A stretch of DNA of 64,000 bases from CAWHHZ01 sp963829355. Lineage in GTDB: Bacteria; Acidobacteriota; Thermoanaerobaculia; Gp7-AA8; JAHWKK01. The notes under the pieces were generated by a model, which did no database searches, was not told the origin of the DNA, and saw nothing but the letters and a program-made list of their open reading frames with translations. A program made the position numbers and the translations under genes. Numbering within the stretch: the stretch's first letter is position 1; the number at the start of each line of letters is the position of its first letter. The stretch spans positions 1 to 64,000 of the forward strand of contig CAWHHZ010000021.1 of NCBI GenBank assembly GCA_963829355.1, written 5' to 3'. Shown here in pieces: positions 26,344 through 35,882 of this stretch.

Positions 26344-28810
26344 TCAGTCCACCGTGATTGACTTGCTGACGTTCTTCGGGACGTCGGGGTGGACGCCGTG
26401 GTTTCTCACGCCGAGGTTCTCTAGGTAGTGCATCTTCTTCACTGACATGACGAGAGCGAGTCGTTGCAGCACGACTGTTGCCGAGAAGATCACCATCAGG
26501 GGATCTCCCGTTTGAGGCAGCGCGATGTACGACGAACGGTAGTTCGGGTTGTTCGTGGGCGGCTTCGTGACCGCCTGGCGCAGCGCTTCATTCTCTTCTG
26601 CGATCATGACGCAACTCGCGCCGCGGATCTTGTGCGTGTTGACCTGCGAGACGGTGAGGTTGACGTCACGTTTGTCGGGGCTGGTGACGAAGATGAGAGG
26701 ATAGTCCTCGTACAGCAGCTCCAGAATCTCTTCGATCGCTGGCGTCCTACCTTCGGATCCGCTGCGCTGGGCGTGCTCGATCGCTTTCATCACGCCCTCG
26801 ATGCCGAGGATCGTGTTGAATCCGAGGATCGTGTTGGGGCCATGCTTGAACTCCGATCCCTCGATTCCTTCCGTGTGATTCAGCACAACTTCGCGGATCT
26901 TCAGTGCGCCTTCCTTCGCGATCGCGAGGTAGCGGGTGGCGAGGATGTGCATGCTGGGGGCGAGGTAGAGCATCTCCGCGGCTCGCTCGATCTCAGGGCC
27001 GGTGGATGAGAGTGTCTCCTGAATGAGAGCCGGCAGGCGATCGAGCTCCTCCAGCCTGTTCTGCAGTGGCTCGGAGGAGGCCTTGCCCGCGCGTGCCATT
27101 CCGAGGCGGATGGCGAGGGCGTAGAGCATCGCCATCTGATTCATGAAGCTCTTTGTCGCTGGGACCGCGATCTCGGGGCCGCAACGGAGCGGCAGAACCA
27201 TCTCGCACTTTTCCTGACCGAGGGTCGAGGAGACGTTGTTGACGATGGCGATCCTGCGCACCGGCAGATCGGTCGCGATCACCTGATTCATCACGTCGAC
27301 GAGATCCTTTGTCTCCCCGCTCTGGCTGATGGCGACGACGACGTCCTCGGGGCGGAGAGAGCGGGCAAAGCGGGCGCGGAACTCTCCCGGCAGGACCGGA
27401 TGAACCTGCGTCCTTGCGAGCTCGTTGAAGAAGACGGCGCCGGCCATCGCCGCGTGATACGAACTGCCGCAGCAGACGAGGAGGATGCGCCCGCCGATTG
27501 TCGATTGCGCGACTGCAGGCGTCGACGAACTGGTCGACCGAGGAGAGGAACTGCGATACCTCCTCGCGCTCGGTGATCAGATCGAGGAGGTGGACGGACA
27601 GCCTTTCCTCGTCGGTCGTGGCCATCTCGAGCAGGTCGGTGAGCAGTCCCGATTCCTGGCTCGTCAGTTCGCGGCTTTTGTCGCTGAGAATCGTCTCACG
27701 CAGCTCGGCTGGGGTGTGTTCGAGCAGCCGGCCCCACGATCTGAGGCTGAGGAGATCGCGGAACCGGGCTGCGATCTTCTCGTCCTCGTACTCATAGCTC
27801 AGGTCGTTGAGCGCTGCCTCGATGGCGTAGCGATCATCGGAGCTCGCGGCATCGATGACCGGAGCGAGCAGGCGGCACTCTTCCGAGCCTCCGGCGAAGA
27901 GATTGGCGACCCTGCGGAACGTTTCATCCTGCGCCGCGATCTCCTGCTCCATGTACCACTCATGCGCGGGAGAGAGCGCCGCATCGCCGGCCTGCAGACG
28001 ACTGCGAACGGGCTTCCGGTCGAGCGCAGCGCCCGCCTTCATCGACCCGCTCTCGCGAATGGCGTGCACCTGCCACGACTCGGGGGTGTACTCGATGAAC
28101 TCGCCTTCGGTCAGCGGGACCAGGACACGCGTCAGTTTCAGGATCGAGGAAAGATCGGACGAGGCCAGGGAGAAATCGCCGCCCTGATCGTCGTGACCGA
28201 ATCCGAAGTAGAGACTCGAGCCTTCCTTGATCGCCCATACCGTGCGGGAGACGGGATCGACGACGACGGCGGCGTAGGAACCTTGAAGACGATCGGCCGC
28301 GGTGACGATCGCCTCCCGCATCGCGTCGCGCCGTTCCGCCGGGTTGTCGCTGCCGGGATTCGATCGCTTCCCGAGTTGCTCTGCGAAGTAGTGCTCGACC
28401 GTATGAACGACCATCTCGCCATCGTTGTCCGAGACGACATCGTGACCGAGCGACGTCAACCATCCCTTAAGATCATCGCAATTTGTGACGTTCCCGTTGT
28501 GCGCGCCGTAAATATGCGTCTTGCATCGCACCTCGTGCGGTTGCGCGTTGAGATCATCGACCGAGCCGAAGGTCGCCCAGCGCACCTGGCCGCACATGAT
28601 CGATCCCGCGAGACCGACGATCCCGAGCTCCTCGACCATGACCGAAGGTGCTCCGACACCCTTCCGCAGAATGATCTCCTCGCCTTCGCCCTGAAATGCG
28701 GCACCCGTCGAGTCGTAGCCTCGATACTCGAGAGTCTTGAGCAGTTCTGCCGCAACTGCTCCGAGGTCGTTTCTGTGATGTTGGCTGGTGAGGCCGAGTA
28801 CGCCGCACAT
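26344..28810 (-). CDS. glmS: Glucosamine-6-phosphate synthase (isomerizing), enlarged, one frameshift
   Basis: The N-terminal glutaminase has Cys at position 2 (MCGVLGL), VRWATFGSVDDLNAQPH and YGAHNGNVTN. The SIS domains have VCCGSSYHAAMAG, AISQSGETKDLVDVMNQ, PATKSFMNQM and YLAIAKEGALKIREVVLNHT, ending KSITVD. It makes GlcN-6-P from Fru-6-P and glutamine for peptidoglycan and LPS. The frame shifts near 27490; one base fewer in the CCC run joins the halves. The corrected length is about 822 residues against ~610 normally. The excess is a ~150-residue helical stretch between glutaminase and SIS1 (LSYEYEDEKIAARFRDLL; LLTDLLEMATTDEERLSVHL). Confidence 0.88.
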
Positions 28811-29367
28811 GAATGGGTACCTCCGGGAGTGAATGGTGCGCGAGGGGAGAGCGTGCGCACCGCGAACGAGATTATACGAGATGTCGGGATGGGGGAGTTC
28901 AGGGGTTCAGGAGTTCAGAGGTTCAGGAGTGCAGCGCCGCGCAGGCGGCGCGATACAACCTAGCCCGTATTTCTCACCAGATATCGTAGCGAGGCGGCGG
29001 AGAGTGGTGCGGATGCAAGGCGCGCGAAGGTTCGGCCCCGCAGGCATAGTCGACACTATGTCGAGGAGCCGAATCGAGCGCAACGCAGCAGCCGCGCCGC
29101 TATCCGTCGCCGCAGTAGAAAGCTGGTGAGAAATGCGGGCTATGCCCAGGGCGTGAGCCCTGGGACATTGAATCGCACCCAATCTCCGAGCCCGCGCAGG
29201 CGGGCGCAACAACTCGCGCGTCGGCACAATTCGCGCGTCGATTCACGAGTCCATTGTGTCGGCCGCCTTCGCGGCCTCTGAGGATTTGCAGGTACGCGCT
29301 GTGCCCCCAGGGCTTGCGCCGCTGGGCCAGGTTGTGTCGGCCCGCCTGCGCGGGCCTGTCCCGGCGC
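28811..29367. repeat. Repeat-filled intergenic region
   Basis: TTCAGGGG/TTCAGGAG/TTCAGAGG/TTCAGGAG octamers run from 28898 to 28929. Then follow GCGAAGGCGG-type palindromes related to 10066-10293: GCGCAGGCGGCGCG near 28938, CAGGGCGTGAGCCCTG near 29142-29157, and CCGCCTTCGCGGCC near 29260. The stretch 28981-29130 holds neither a gene nor an RNA that I can recognise. Putative glmS promoter DNA lies at 28811-28890. Confidence 0.6.
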
Positions 29368-30426
29368 TCAACTTCCGGAGACAGTCATACTCTGGACGAC
29401 CTCGTCCGAGAATCCGCTGCCGAAGGCTCTTGCGGGCGTCCAGGCACCTGCTTCGACGTCCCCCGCGACCACTCTCTCGGTCGCCATCAGGGCAGACACA
29501 GCGGTGAACGAGTAGCCCTCGGGGACCCTCATCGTCAGCGCTTTCCGCTCTCCGGACTCGTTCCAAGCTTCGCCCCACAGCTCGACGTAGGCTCGTTCGC
29601 GTTGCTCGGTGTCCGGACCCGATCGTCGGTCCGCGTACTTCAGCAGCGCCCAATGGATCGGTGGGAAGTTCGCCACGCGCAGGAACGGCCGGAGTCGTCG
29701 GAGGAACTTCACCGTCTTCGGCGGTGTCGCGGTGTAGACACGGATGTTGGGGATTCCGGTGGTGTGATACGCGGTGGAGATGTCTCCCCACGGGATCGTC
29801 ATCGACAGGCGCGGTCCCGATTCGTACGGAATCTCTCGCGCGTCCCACGCGACAGGGACGGGCGTGATCTTTCCTCCCCGCCGGATCGCGCCTCCCTCTC
29901 CGAGCCCTTCGATCATTGTTTTCAGAGTTCCCCGGCTGATTCCTCCGCCGCGAGTCGAGAACGCGAGATCGAGATGCGTGGCATCGGGTACGGCTTCCTT
30001 CAGTTTCGCGGCGAGACAGTCGGTCGGCACCACGTCGAATCCCACCCCAGGGATCAGGCTGACCGCAGCCGTACTCGCCTCGGAATCGCGGTGCAGGATC
30101 GACTCGAAGACGCCGATCTCTCCCGTGATGTCGAGATAGCTCGTGCTTGTCCGCAGACAGGCGTCGACCATGGGGCGGCTCGTTTGCGAGAACGGGCCGG
30201 CGCAGTGGAGAACGGCAGAGACGTCGCGAAGCTGCTGGTCGAAGTCTTTGTCGAGCGAGATTGCGCGCGACTCCATGCCGGTGCTTTCGGCCATTGCTCT
30301 CAGCCGATCCGCATCTCTGCCTGCGAGAACAGGCTTCAGCCCACGCCGCACTGCTTCCTCGACGACGAGGTCGCCCGTGTAGCCATAGGCGCCGTAGATC
30401 ATCCACCGATTTTTTGACTCGCTCAT
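29368..30426 (-). CDS. Saccharopine-dehydrogenase-like NAD(P)-binding reductase
   Basis: 352 residues. Rossmann start RWMIYGAYGYTGDLVVEEAV (GxxGxxG), then VLAGRDADRLRAM and LHCAGPFSQTSRPMVDACLR, YLDITGEIGVFE, and the family block IPGVGFDVVPTDCLAAKL. This matches the saccharopine dehydrogenase / trans-acting enoyl-reductase group, which reduces lipid or polyketide intermediates or acts on unknown substrates. A substrate cannot be assigned. Single gene with repeats on both sides. Confidence 0.82.
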   Translation of the reverse strand: MSESKNRWMIYGAYGYTGDLVVEEAVRRGLKPVLAGRDADRLRAMAESTGMESRAISLDKDFDQQLRDVSAVLHCAGPFSQTSRPMVDACLRTSTSYLDITGEIGVFESILHRDSEASTAAVSLIPGVGFDVVPTDCLAAKLKEAVPDATHLDLAFSTRGGGISRGTLKTMIEGLGEGGAIRRGGKITPVPVAWDAREIPYESGPRLSMTIPWGDISTAYHTTGIPNIRVYTATPPKTVKFLRRLRPFLRVANFPPIHWALLKYADRRSGPDTEQRERAYVELWGEAWNESGERKALTMRVPEGYSFTAVSALMATERVVAGDVEAGAWTPARAFGSGFSDEVVQSMTVSGS

Positions 30427-30808
30427 GGGCTCATTGTACGGAGTCGCTCTCCTTCAGAGGAAGAGCAGCTCCATTACAACGACCCCGGCCGCCCTTCGGC
30501 TCGGACCACCGACCACGAAATGCTGTCATCCTGGTGACTGGAGGTGAATTGCCGAGGGGACCGGGGCGAGTATGACTCCATGAGATCCTTCGACCGTCCT
30601 CCTCCCGCTTCGCGGGATCCGGCGGCTCAGGATGACAGTTCATTTCACTCCATTGGCGAAGCGAAGCAGCGCCATTCCCACGGCTCAGGATGACAGCCTA
30701 CCGGGGCCTTTGCAGCGGTATATTTCCCCCGAATCACGCCAGGCGTGAGCCATCAGGCGCGACCCTTGCTCTAGTTATCTGCACTAACCAATCAAGGAGG
30801 ATTCAAAG
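30427..30808. repeat. Intergenic region with two dispersed palindromes
   Basis: TGTCATCCTGGTGACTGG at about 30524 faces GGCTCAGGATGACAG at 30621, and a second GGCTCAGGATGACAG ends near 30696; CCCGCTTCGCGGGATCC lies within. Just before the next gene, AAGGAGG (about 30796-30802) is a strong ribosome-binding site. Confidence 0.65.
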
Positions 30809-31156
30809 ATGGCAAACAGACCTGAATGGTACAAGGACGAACACGACAGCGCCTGGGACAGGACGAAGGCGGCGTTCAAGAACGACTGGGAGCAGACGAA
30901 GAATGACTTCGGCTCCGATTCCGCGCGCGACATGGATCAGGATGTCGACGACACTGTGAAGCAGGCAGCCGGCAGTGACAACGCGTTCGAGAATCATGAG
31001 CAGGCGTTCCGTTTTGGACATGCTGCAAAGAAACACTACGGGACGACGCACCCGACCTGGAATGACGATCTCGACACGCGTCTGAGGAGCGATTACTCGG
31101 GCGACTACGACAAGGATCGCGTCTACATTCGCCACGCTTACGGCTACAACTACTAG
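30809..31156 (+). CDS. Small hydrophilic aromatic-rich protein, unknown
   Basis: 115 residues from ATG at 30809, preceded by a near-perfect AAGGAGG site, so it is likely well translated. It is rich in Asp, Lys, Trp, Tyr and His: NRPEWYKDEHDSAWDRTKAA, FKNDWEQTKNDFGSDSARDM, QAFRFGHAAKKHYG, ending YIRHAYGYNY. There is no signal peptide or membrane segment. The repeated D-W-x-x-T-K pattern resembles small stress-induced hydrophilic proteins, but I cannot assign a family. It stands alone between a reductase (divergent) and porB (convergent). Confidence 0.7.
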   Translation: MANRPEWYKDEHDSAWDRTKAAFKNDWEQTKNDFGSDSARDMDQDVDDTVKQAAGSDNAFENHEQAFRFGHAAKKHYGTTHPTWNDDLDTRLRSDYSGDYDKDRVYIRHAYGYNY

Positions 31157-31166
31157 TCGTTGCCGC

Positions 31167-31223
31167 GCCGGCTTGCGGAGGGCTGGAGCCCTCCGCGAGT
31201 CGGGGCTGGAGCCCCAACCCCCT
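31167..31223. repeat. Palindrome GGAGGGCTGGAGCCCTCC with GGGGCTGGAGCCCC
   Basis: Two adjacent perfect stems between the convergent 30809 gene and porB. Could serve as a bidirectional terminator, although no T tract is present. Related to 25193-25341. Confidence 0.6.
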
Positions 31224-32117
31224 CTAGCCTTCGTAAGGGAAGGCGGCCTCCATCGCGTCCAGAAACGCCCACTGCGATGCGATTCTCACACGCCCTGCTT
31301 CCGCCGAGATTCCACTCGACCTGTAGCGGCGTTGTCTCTCCATGTAGTCCTCGAGCATCGCCCCATCAGGCCTGACATTGATTCGGTAGCGTTCGCCGTC
31401 GAAAACCTCGTAGAGTGGAAAGAGCCCGGACTTTACAGCCATTTCGACGAGCTCGGTACTTTGGTCAGGAGAAGACTTCCAGCCCGTCGGACATGGGGAG
31501 AGCATGAGAAGGAAGCGGAATCCCTTCATCGATTTCGCAAGCGCCAGCTTTCGGAGAAAGTCGTCGCGGTGCGCAATCGACAGCGTCGCGGCGTACGGGA
31601 TTCGGTGCGCCGCCATGATCGCCAGGATGTCCTTCTTTCGCTCGCTCTTTCCCTTCGGCGTCGTCGTCGTGACGGCTCCCTCGGGTGTGGCGCTGCTCCG
31701 CTGTCCCCCGGTGTTGCCGTAAATCTCGTTGTCGTAGCAGATGTAGATGACATCCTCGTTCCGCTCCGCAGCAGCCGACAGCGTGGCGAGTCCGATGTCG
31801 TACGTCCCACCGTCTCCGGCCCAGCAGATGACCGGATTCGTCTCACCATTCATCCTCGCGACGGCGGCGATCCCGGAGGCGACGGCGGGGGCGCTGGCGA
31901 ATGTGGTGGCGACCGTGGGCGCTCCGTAGCCGCTCGTCGGGAAGGCTCCTGCCGTGACGATTCCGCAGCATGCGGGAATCGCCATGTACGGGCGGTCGGC
32001 TGCGAGGGCTTCGTCGAGCCACTGCAGTCCGATCGACATGCCACAACCGGCGCAGTTCGTGTTGCCGGCGCGGAGAAGAGGTCCTGCGGCCGGTGCTTCG
32101 AGAGTCGTGAGTGTCAT
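31224..32117 (-). CDS. porB: Pyruvate:acceptor oxidoreductase beta subunit (TPP-binding)
   Basis: 297 residues. NTNCAGCGMSIGLQWLDEA carries the first cluster cysteines. The TPP motif is WAGDGGTYDIGLATLSAAAE, followed by CYDNEIYGNTGGQRSSATP, which is typical of the pyruvate enzyme rather than 2-oxoglutarate. A later Cys (LSPCPTGW) completes the [4Fe-4S] ligand set. The enzyme oxidises pyruvate to acetyl-CoA and CO2. The ATG overlaps the porA stop (ATGA), so the two are translationally coupled. Confidence 0.93.
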   Translation of the reverse strand: MTLTTLEAPAAGPLLRAGNTNCAGCGMSIGLQWLDEALAADRPYMAIPACCGIVTAGAFPTSGYGAPTVATTFASAPAVASGIAAVARMNGETNPVICWAGDGGTYDIGLATLSAAAERNEDVIYICYDNEIYGNTGGQRSSATPEGAVTTTTPKGKSERKKDILAIMAAHRIPYAATLSIAHRDDFLRKLALAKSMKGFRFLLMLSPCPTGWKSSPDQSTELVEMAVKSGLFPLYEVFDGERYRINVRPDGAMLEDYMERQRRYRSSGISAEAGRVRIASQWAFLDAMEAAFPYEG

Positions 32118-33286
32118 GCCACGACCTCCTTCCAGACTGGTTCGTTCGATTCGACCCGGCCCTGCAGATCGTCCAGTATCCCGTCGATCGTCGATGGTGT
32201 GACGTCTCCGCCGCCCAGCCCGACGATGTAGTCCTGAATGACGACGTCGGGCCGCTGCTGCAGCGTCGCAGCAATCTCGCCCCAGAAGATCCCGCCCGAG
32301 CCGGGCGAGTGGTTGCGGTCGAGCACGCCGATCTTGCGGGCCGGCCCGATCGCGCGCAGAAGCTGCTCGCGCGGAAATGGCCGGAACATCTTCATCTTGA
32401 TCATCCCGATCCGTTCGCCGCGCTCCCGGCGCTCGCGAACGACATTGCGTACCGTCGAGCTCATCGTGCTCGATGCGATCACGATCACGTCCGCATCTTC
32501 GGTACCCTCAGTCTCGAGCGCGCCATGCGGACGGCGTCCGAAGACCTTCTCGAACTCGTCGATCGCCTCCTCGAGAACCGCGGGAACGCGTTCCATTGCG
32601 TCCTGCAGATCGCGCCTGTGGAACTCTGTCTCGCGCGGCCAGGTGAGTCCGCCAACCGTGGCGGGCCGGCTGTGCCGGAGCATCTGTGGCACGCTGCACT
32701 CTGGCAGATACTGGTCGACGAGCTCCTGGTCCGGCAGGTCGACCACCATCTGCGTATGCGAGGTGACGAACCCGTCGAACGCGACCATCGCAGGAATCAT
32801 CACCCTCGGATCCTCGGCTACACGGAACGCGAGAAGGATCGTGTCGACGACGTCCTGGTGCGTCTCGGTATAGAACTGCATCCACGCCGCGTCGCGCAGC
32901 GCGAGACTGTCTCCCTGATCGACCCAGATGTTCCAGGGGGGGCCGAGTGTGCGGTTCACCGCGATCAGGACGATCGGGAGCCGGTAGTACCCCGCCGTGA
33001 AAATGTTCTCTGTCATGTAGGAGAGACCGTTCGACGAGCTCGCGGAGAACGAGCGCGCCCCGGCGAGCGATGCACCGATGCATACTCCCATCGCGCTGTG
33101 TTCCGACTCGACCGGAATGATGCTGCCTCGCGTGAAATCGAAGCCCCGCAGATACTCGATGATCTCTGTCTGCGGGGTGATCGGATAAGCGCCTCCGGCA
33201 CACCCGCGGGCATTGCGATTTGCCTCGCCGGCGACCGCAAGTGCGTGCCCTGCTGCGTAGTTCCCCGTGCACAGTGTTCTTGCCAC
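32114..33286 (-). CDS. porA: Pyruvate:acceptor oxidoreductase alpha subunit
   Basis: 390 residues: TGNYAAGHALAVAGEANRNA, GGAYPITPQTEIIEYL, then VESEHSAMGVCIGASLAGAR, SSSNGLSYMTENIFTAGYYR and LGPPWNIWVDQGDSLALRDA. These are conserved in domains I/II of POR alpha. The end IGVLDRNHSPGSGGIFWGEI fits too. It starts 9 bases after the gamma-GltD-delta gene and overlaps porB by 4 bases. Confidence 0.93.
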   Translation of the reverse strand: MARTLCTGNYAAGHALAVAGEANRNARGCAGGAYPITPQTEIIEYLRGFDFTRGSIIPVESEHSAMGVCIGASLAGARSFSASSSNGLSYMTENIFTAGYYRLPIVLIAVNRTLGPPWNIWVDQGDSLALRDAAWMQFYTETHQDVVDTILLAFRVAEDPRVMIPAMVAFDGFVTSHTQMVVDLPDQELVDQYLPECSVPQMLRHSRPATVGGLTWPRETEFHRRDLQDAMERVPAVLEEAIDEFEKVFGRRPHGALETEGTEDADVIVIASSTMSSTVRNVVRERRERGERIGMIKMKMFRPFPREQLLRAIGPARKIGVLDRNHSPGSGGIFWGEIAATLQQRPDVVIQDYIVGLGGGDVTPSTIDGILDDLQGRVESNEPVWKEVVA

Positions 33287-33295
33287 GTCGCCTCC

Positions 33296-35479
33296 TCAGC
33301 TCTGAAGCTCGGACATCGTGATCACGCCCCGCGGACACTCGGTCGCGCAGATCCCGCATCCTTTGCAGTATTCATAGTCGAATCGATAGCCACCGGCGTC
33401 TCGGGTGAGGATCCCTTCGGGGCAGTGATCGATGCAGCGATCGCACTCGTTACACACCCCGCAACTGAAACAGCGCGTCGCCTCATTTACGGCGACAGTC
33501 CAGTCCTCCTCGGGGAAGCCCTTGTGAACCTCTCCGAAGCCGCTTCTCCGGGTTGCCGGGAGCCGCTCGCCCCGGTGGCGATGCTCGGTCTTGAACAGAC
33601 GTGCGTGGACGTCCTCACTTGTGGCGATGCGCGGTCCGTCTTCTGCGAGAAGCATCTCGCCCGTGATGTCGTGGTGGATGTTCCAGGCGGCGAACCGGCC
33701 GCTGCCGATGGCCGCGGTGACTGTTCCCTCATTCCTGCCGAGGTCGCCTCCGGTGAAGACTGGAGCGAGGACTTCGCCGTCCTTCAACTCGGAGCTTTCG
33801 AGTACGGAAAGGTCCGCGGACTGGCCGAGTGCGAGGATGATCCGGTCGCAGGTGAGTCCGATTCGGGAGTCTGGTCCGTCGTCCGGAACGGGCCGGCGAC
33901 GGCCACTCTCATCAGGTTCACCCAGCTTCATGCGCCGGCATTGCAGGATGCCATTTTCGAGACGTTCCGGGCTCATGAGCTCGAGGAGCTCGACCCCTTC
34001 TTCGAGCGCTTCGTCGATCTCCTCGTCAATCGCCGGCATCTCGGCGCGGCTGCGCCGGTAGACGATTGTGACCGCTTCAGCGCCAAGCCGGTGAGCGGAG
34101 CGGGCCGCATCGATCGCCGTGTTGCCGCCGCCGATGACGACGACTCGCTCGCCGCGGGTCGTGACCTCGTCGCGATGGACTGCATCGAGAAAATCGATTC
34201 CCTGAAGGACCTGGTGCCCGCTGTCGCCGAGCTCGAGAGAGTGGGCATGCTGTAGACCTGTTGCGACGAAGACGGCAGCGTAATGCTTGCGCAGCGCCGC
34301 GACGGAATGCTTGTCCATCCGGGCGTCGGTGTAGGCGGTGACGCCATGCAGCAGGATGAAGCCGATCTCGCGATCGAGAATCTCCTTCGGCAGGCGGTAG
34401 TCCGGAATCCCGTTTCGGAGCACTCCACCGAGCTCATCGTTCGCTTCGAAGAGCGAGACGTGGTAGCCGAGACGCGCGAGGTGATAAGAGGCACTGAGTC
34501 CCGCGGGCCCTGAGCCGACGACGGCGACGCGTTCGCGGCGCCAGGGGATGGCAGGGGCAGGCCACTCGCCATGATCGGACGCCCACCGCTCGAGCTCCCG
34601 GACGTTGACTCCGTCGTCGAGCATTTCGCGATTGCAGACGTCCATGCATGGTGCTGGACAGACGCGGCCGCAGATGCCGGGAAGCGGGCTGGTTTCGAGC
34701 AGCACGCGAAGGGCGGCGGAATTGTCTCCCGCCGCGATCTCGCGGATGAACCTCTGCACGTCGTTACCCGCGGGGCATGTGGCGTTACAGGGAGGTGTGA
34801 GAGATCGCTGGACCGGCGTTCTGGTCGCCCAGGAACCGGTGCGGATCCGCGGGGCGCTGCCGGTGTTCTGACTCAGCAGCGTTTCGATGGAAGGCAGTGC
34901 CGCGGGTGTCTCGGGGCGTTCGGGGCTTCCGTCGAGGACGGCAGCCGAGACCTGACCGAATGCCTCCCTTGCCGCTTCGATGTTCGCGCCGACGAAGCCG
35001 AGCTCCTCGAGCGACGCAGAGACTTCCTCGAAAGCGAGGTCGAGAACCTTGCCGATCGCACCGACCATCGTGGAGTTGACGATCGGCACTGTCCGCGTTC
35101 CGAGACCGTGACTGACGGCGATGGCGGTGGCGTCGATCGTGGCAACTCTCCGGCCGGGAAACAGACTTGCCCATTCTTCCGGAGGTTTCGGTGTGTTGAG
35201 AATGATCCAGCCTTCATCGGAGAGCCCGGCGAGGATGGCCGGGGCGATGAGTGTGGGGTCGAGGACGATCACGTGATCCGGCTTTCGGATCTGGTTGTAG
35301 TTCGTGATCTCGACGTCGTCGACTCTGACGTAGGCCTGGATCGGAGCGCCGGAGCGCTCCGCCGCGTAGACACCGAATGCCTGGGCGTATCTGCCGCGGA
35401 GGAAGTACGAGGTGGCGATCAGCTTTGCCAGCGTCACACCTCCCTGGCCGCCACGGCCGTAAAGGGTCATCTCGATCAT
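33296..35479 (-). CDS. POR gamma - GltD-like FAD/NAD(P)H module - POR delta ferredoxin, single fused protein
   Basis: 727 residues. I chose ATG at 35479 (MIEMTLYGRGGQGGVTLAKL, the normal gamma start; AAAGGGG upstream) rather than the longer frame to 35746, which is repeat DNA. 1-185: POR gamma. About 215-300: Fe-S domain (CNATCPAGNDVQRFIREIAA, CGRVCPAPCMDVCNR). About 310-610: FAD motif VAVVGSGPAGLSASYHLARL and second nucleotide site VVVIGGGNTAIDAARSAHRL, as in glutamate synthase small subunit. The end has two [4Fe-4S] sets (CFSCGVCNECDRCIDHCPEG, CKGCGICATECPRG). The layout suggests that electrons from pyruvate pass inside the complex to NAD(P)+. It is first in the operon with porA and porB. 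Confidence 0.9.
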   Translation of the reverse strand: MIEMTLYGRGGQGGVTLAKLIATSYFLRGRYAQAFGVYAAERSGAPIQAYVRVDDVEITNYNQIRKPDHVIVLDPTLIAPAILAGLSDEGWIILNTPKPPEEWASLFPGRRVATIDATAIAVSHGLGTRTVPIVNSTMVGAIGKVLDLAFEEVSASLEELGFVGANIEAAREAFGQVSAAVLDGSPERPETPAALPSIETLLSQNTGSAPRIRTGSWATRTPVQRSLTPPCNATCPAGNDVQRFIREIAAGDNSAALRVLLETSPLPGICGRVCPAPCMDVCNREMLDDGVNVRELERWASDHGEWPAPAIPWRRERVAVVGSGPAGLSASYHLARLGYHVSLFEANDELGGVLRNGIPDYRLPKEILDREIGFILLHGVTAYTDARMDKHSVAALRKHYAAVFVATGLQHAHSLELGDSGHQVLQGIDFLDAVHRDEVTTRGERVVVIGGGNTAIDAARSAHRLGAEAVTIVYRRSRAEMPAIDEEIDEALEEGVELLELMSPERLENGILQCRRMKLGEPDESGRRRPVPDDGPDSRIGLTCDRIILALGQSADLSVLESSELKDGEVLAPVFTGGDLGRNEGTVTAAIGSGRFAAWNIHHDITGEMLLAEDGPRIATSEDVHARLFKTEHRHRGERLPATRRSGFGEVHKGFPEEDWTVAVNEATRCFSCGVCNECDRCIDHCPEGILTRDAGGYRFDYEYCKGCGICATECPRGVITMSELQS

Positions 35480-35882
35480 ACGGGCCCCTTTCGTCTGCTC
35501 GTCGATGGAAAAAGCAGTACGAATCGATTCTCTGCGGCGGGACCGGGACGGTCGATGCCCCCTGTCACAGGTAGTTGTGATCCAGGACGAGCGGTAGGTT
35601 AGTGGGTCGGGCGTCCCGTCCGATGTCAGCCGGCGTCCCGCCGGATGACTGTTGTGCTGGAGCGGAGATGGGGCGGGCTCGCTGCGCTCGCGGGGCATTT
35701 TCGGCGGGCGCTGGTAATTGCAAGGGGGCTGGCTGCTGTCAGCCATTGCCGGTGTGTGGTCGACAGAACGACAGAGGCGTCAGTCGCGCGTTTCTCGATC
35801 GCCGTGATCGATGCCCCGCGAAGGCCGCAGGCCGAGCCTGCCCCGGCCGCTCTGCGGCCCCGCCCCGCGAGCCCGCCCCTTT
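35480..35882. repeat. Intergenic, GC-rich REP-like palindromes
   Basis: GGGCTCGCTGCGCTCGCGGG near 35673-35692 and CCGGCCGCTCTGCGGCC / GCCCCGCGAGCCCGCCCC near 35835-35880 belong to a family also seen at 42660-42930 and 60660-60710. GGCGTCCCGCCGGATG lies near 35631. No gene is supported; the upstream extension of the por frame into it is not coding. Confidence 0.6.

Noticed and set aside
28811..28897. glmS ribozyme
   Set aside because: The region upstream of glmS is short, carries octamer repeats beyond 28898 and shows no ribozyme core.
27485..28963. 492-residue plus-strand ORF
   Set aside because: Antisense to glmS glutaminase; no homologous motif seen.
32111..34255. 714-residue plus-strand ORF
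   Set aside because: Antisense to porA and the gamma-GltD-delta gene, both of which have clear catalytic motifs.
35480..35746. N-terminal extension of the POR gamma fusion (89 extra codons)
   Set aside because: It consists of repeat-like DNA with no family similarity, and the normal gamma start MIEMTLYGRGGQGG at 35479 has an AAAGGGG site.
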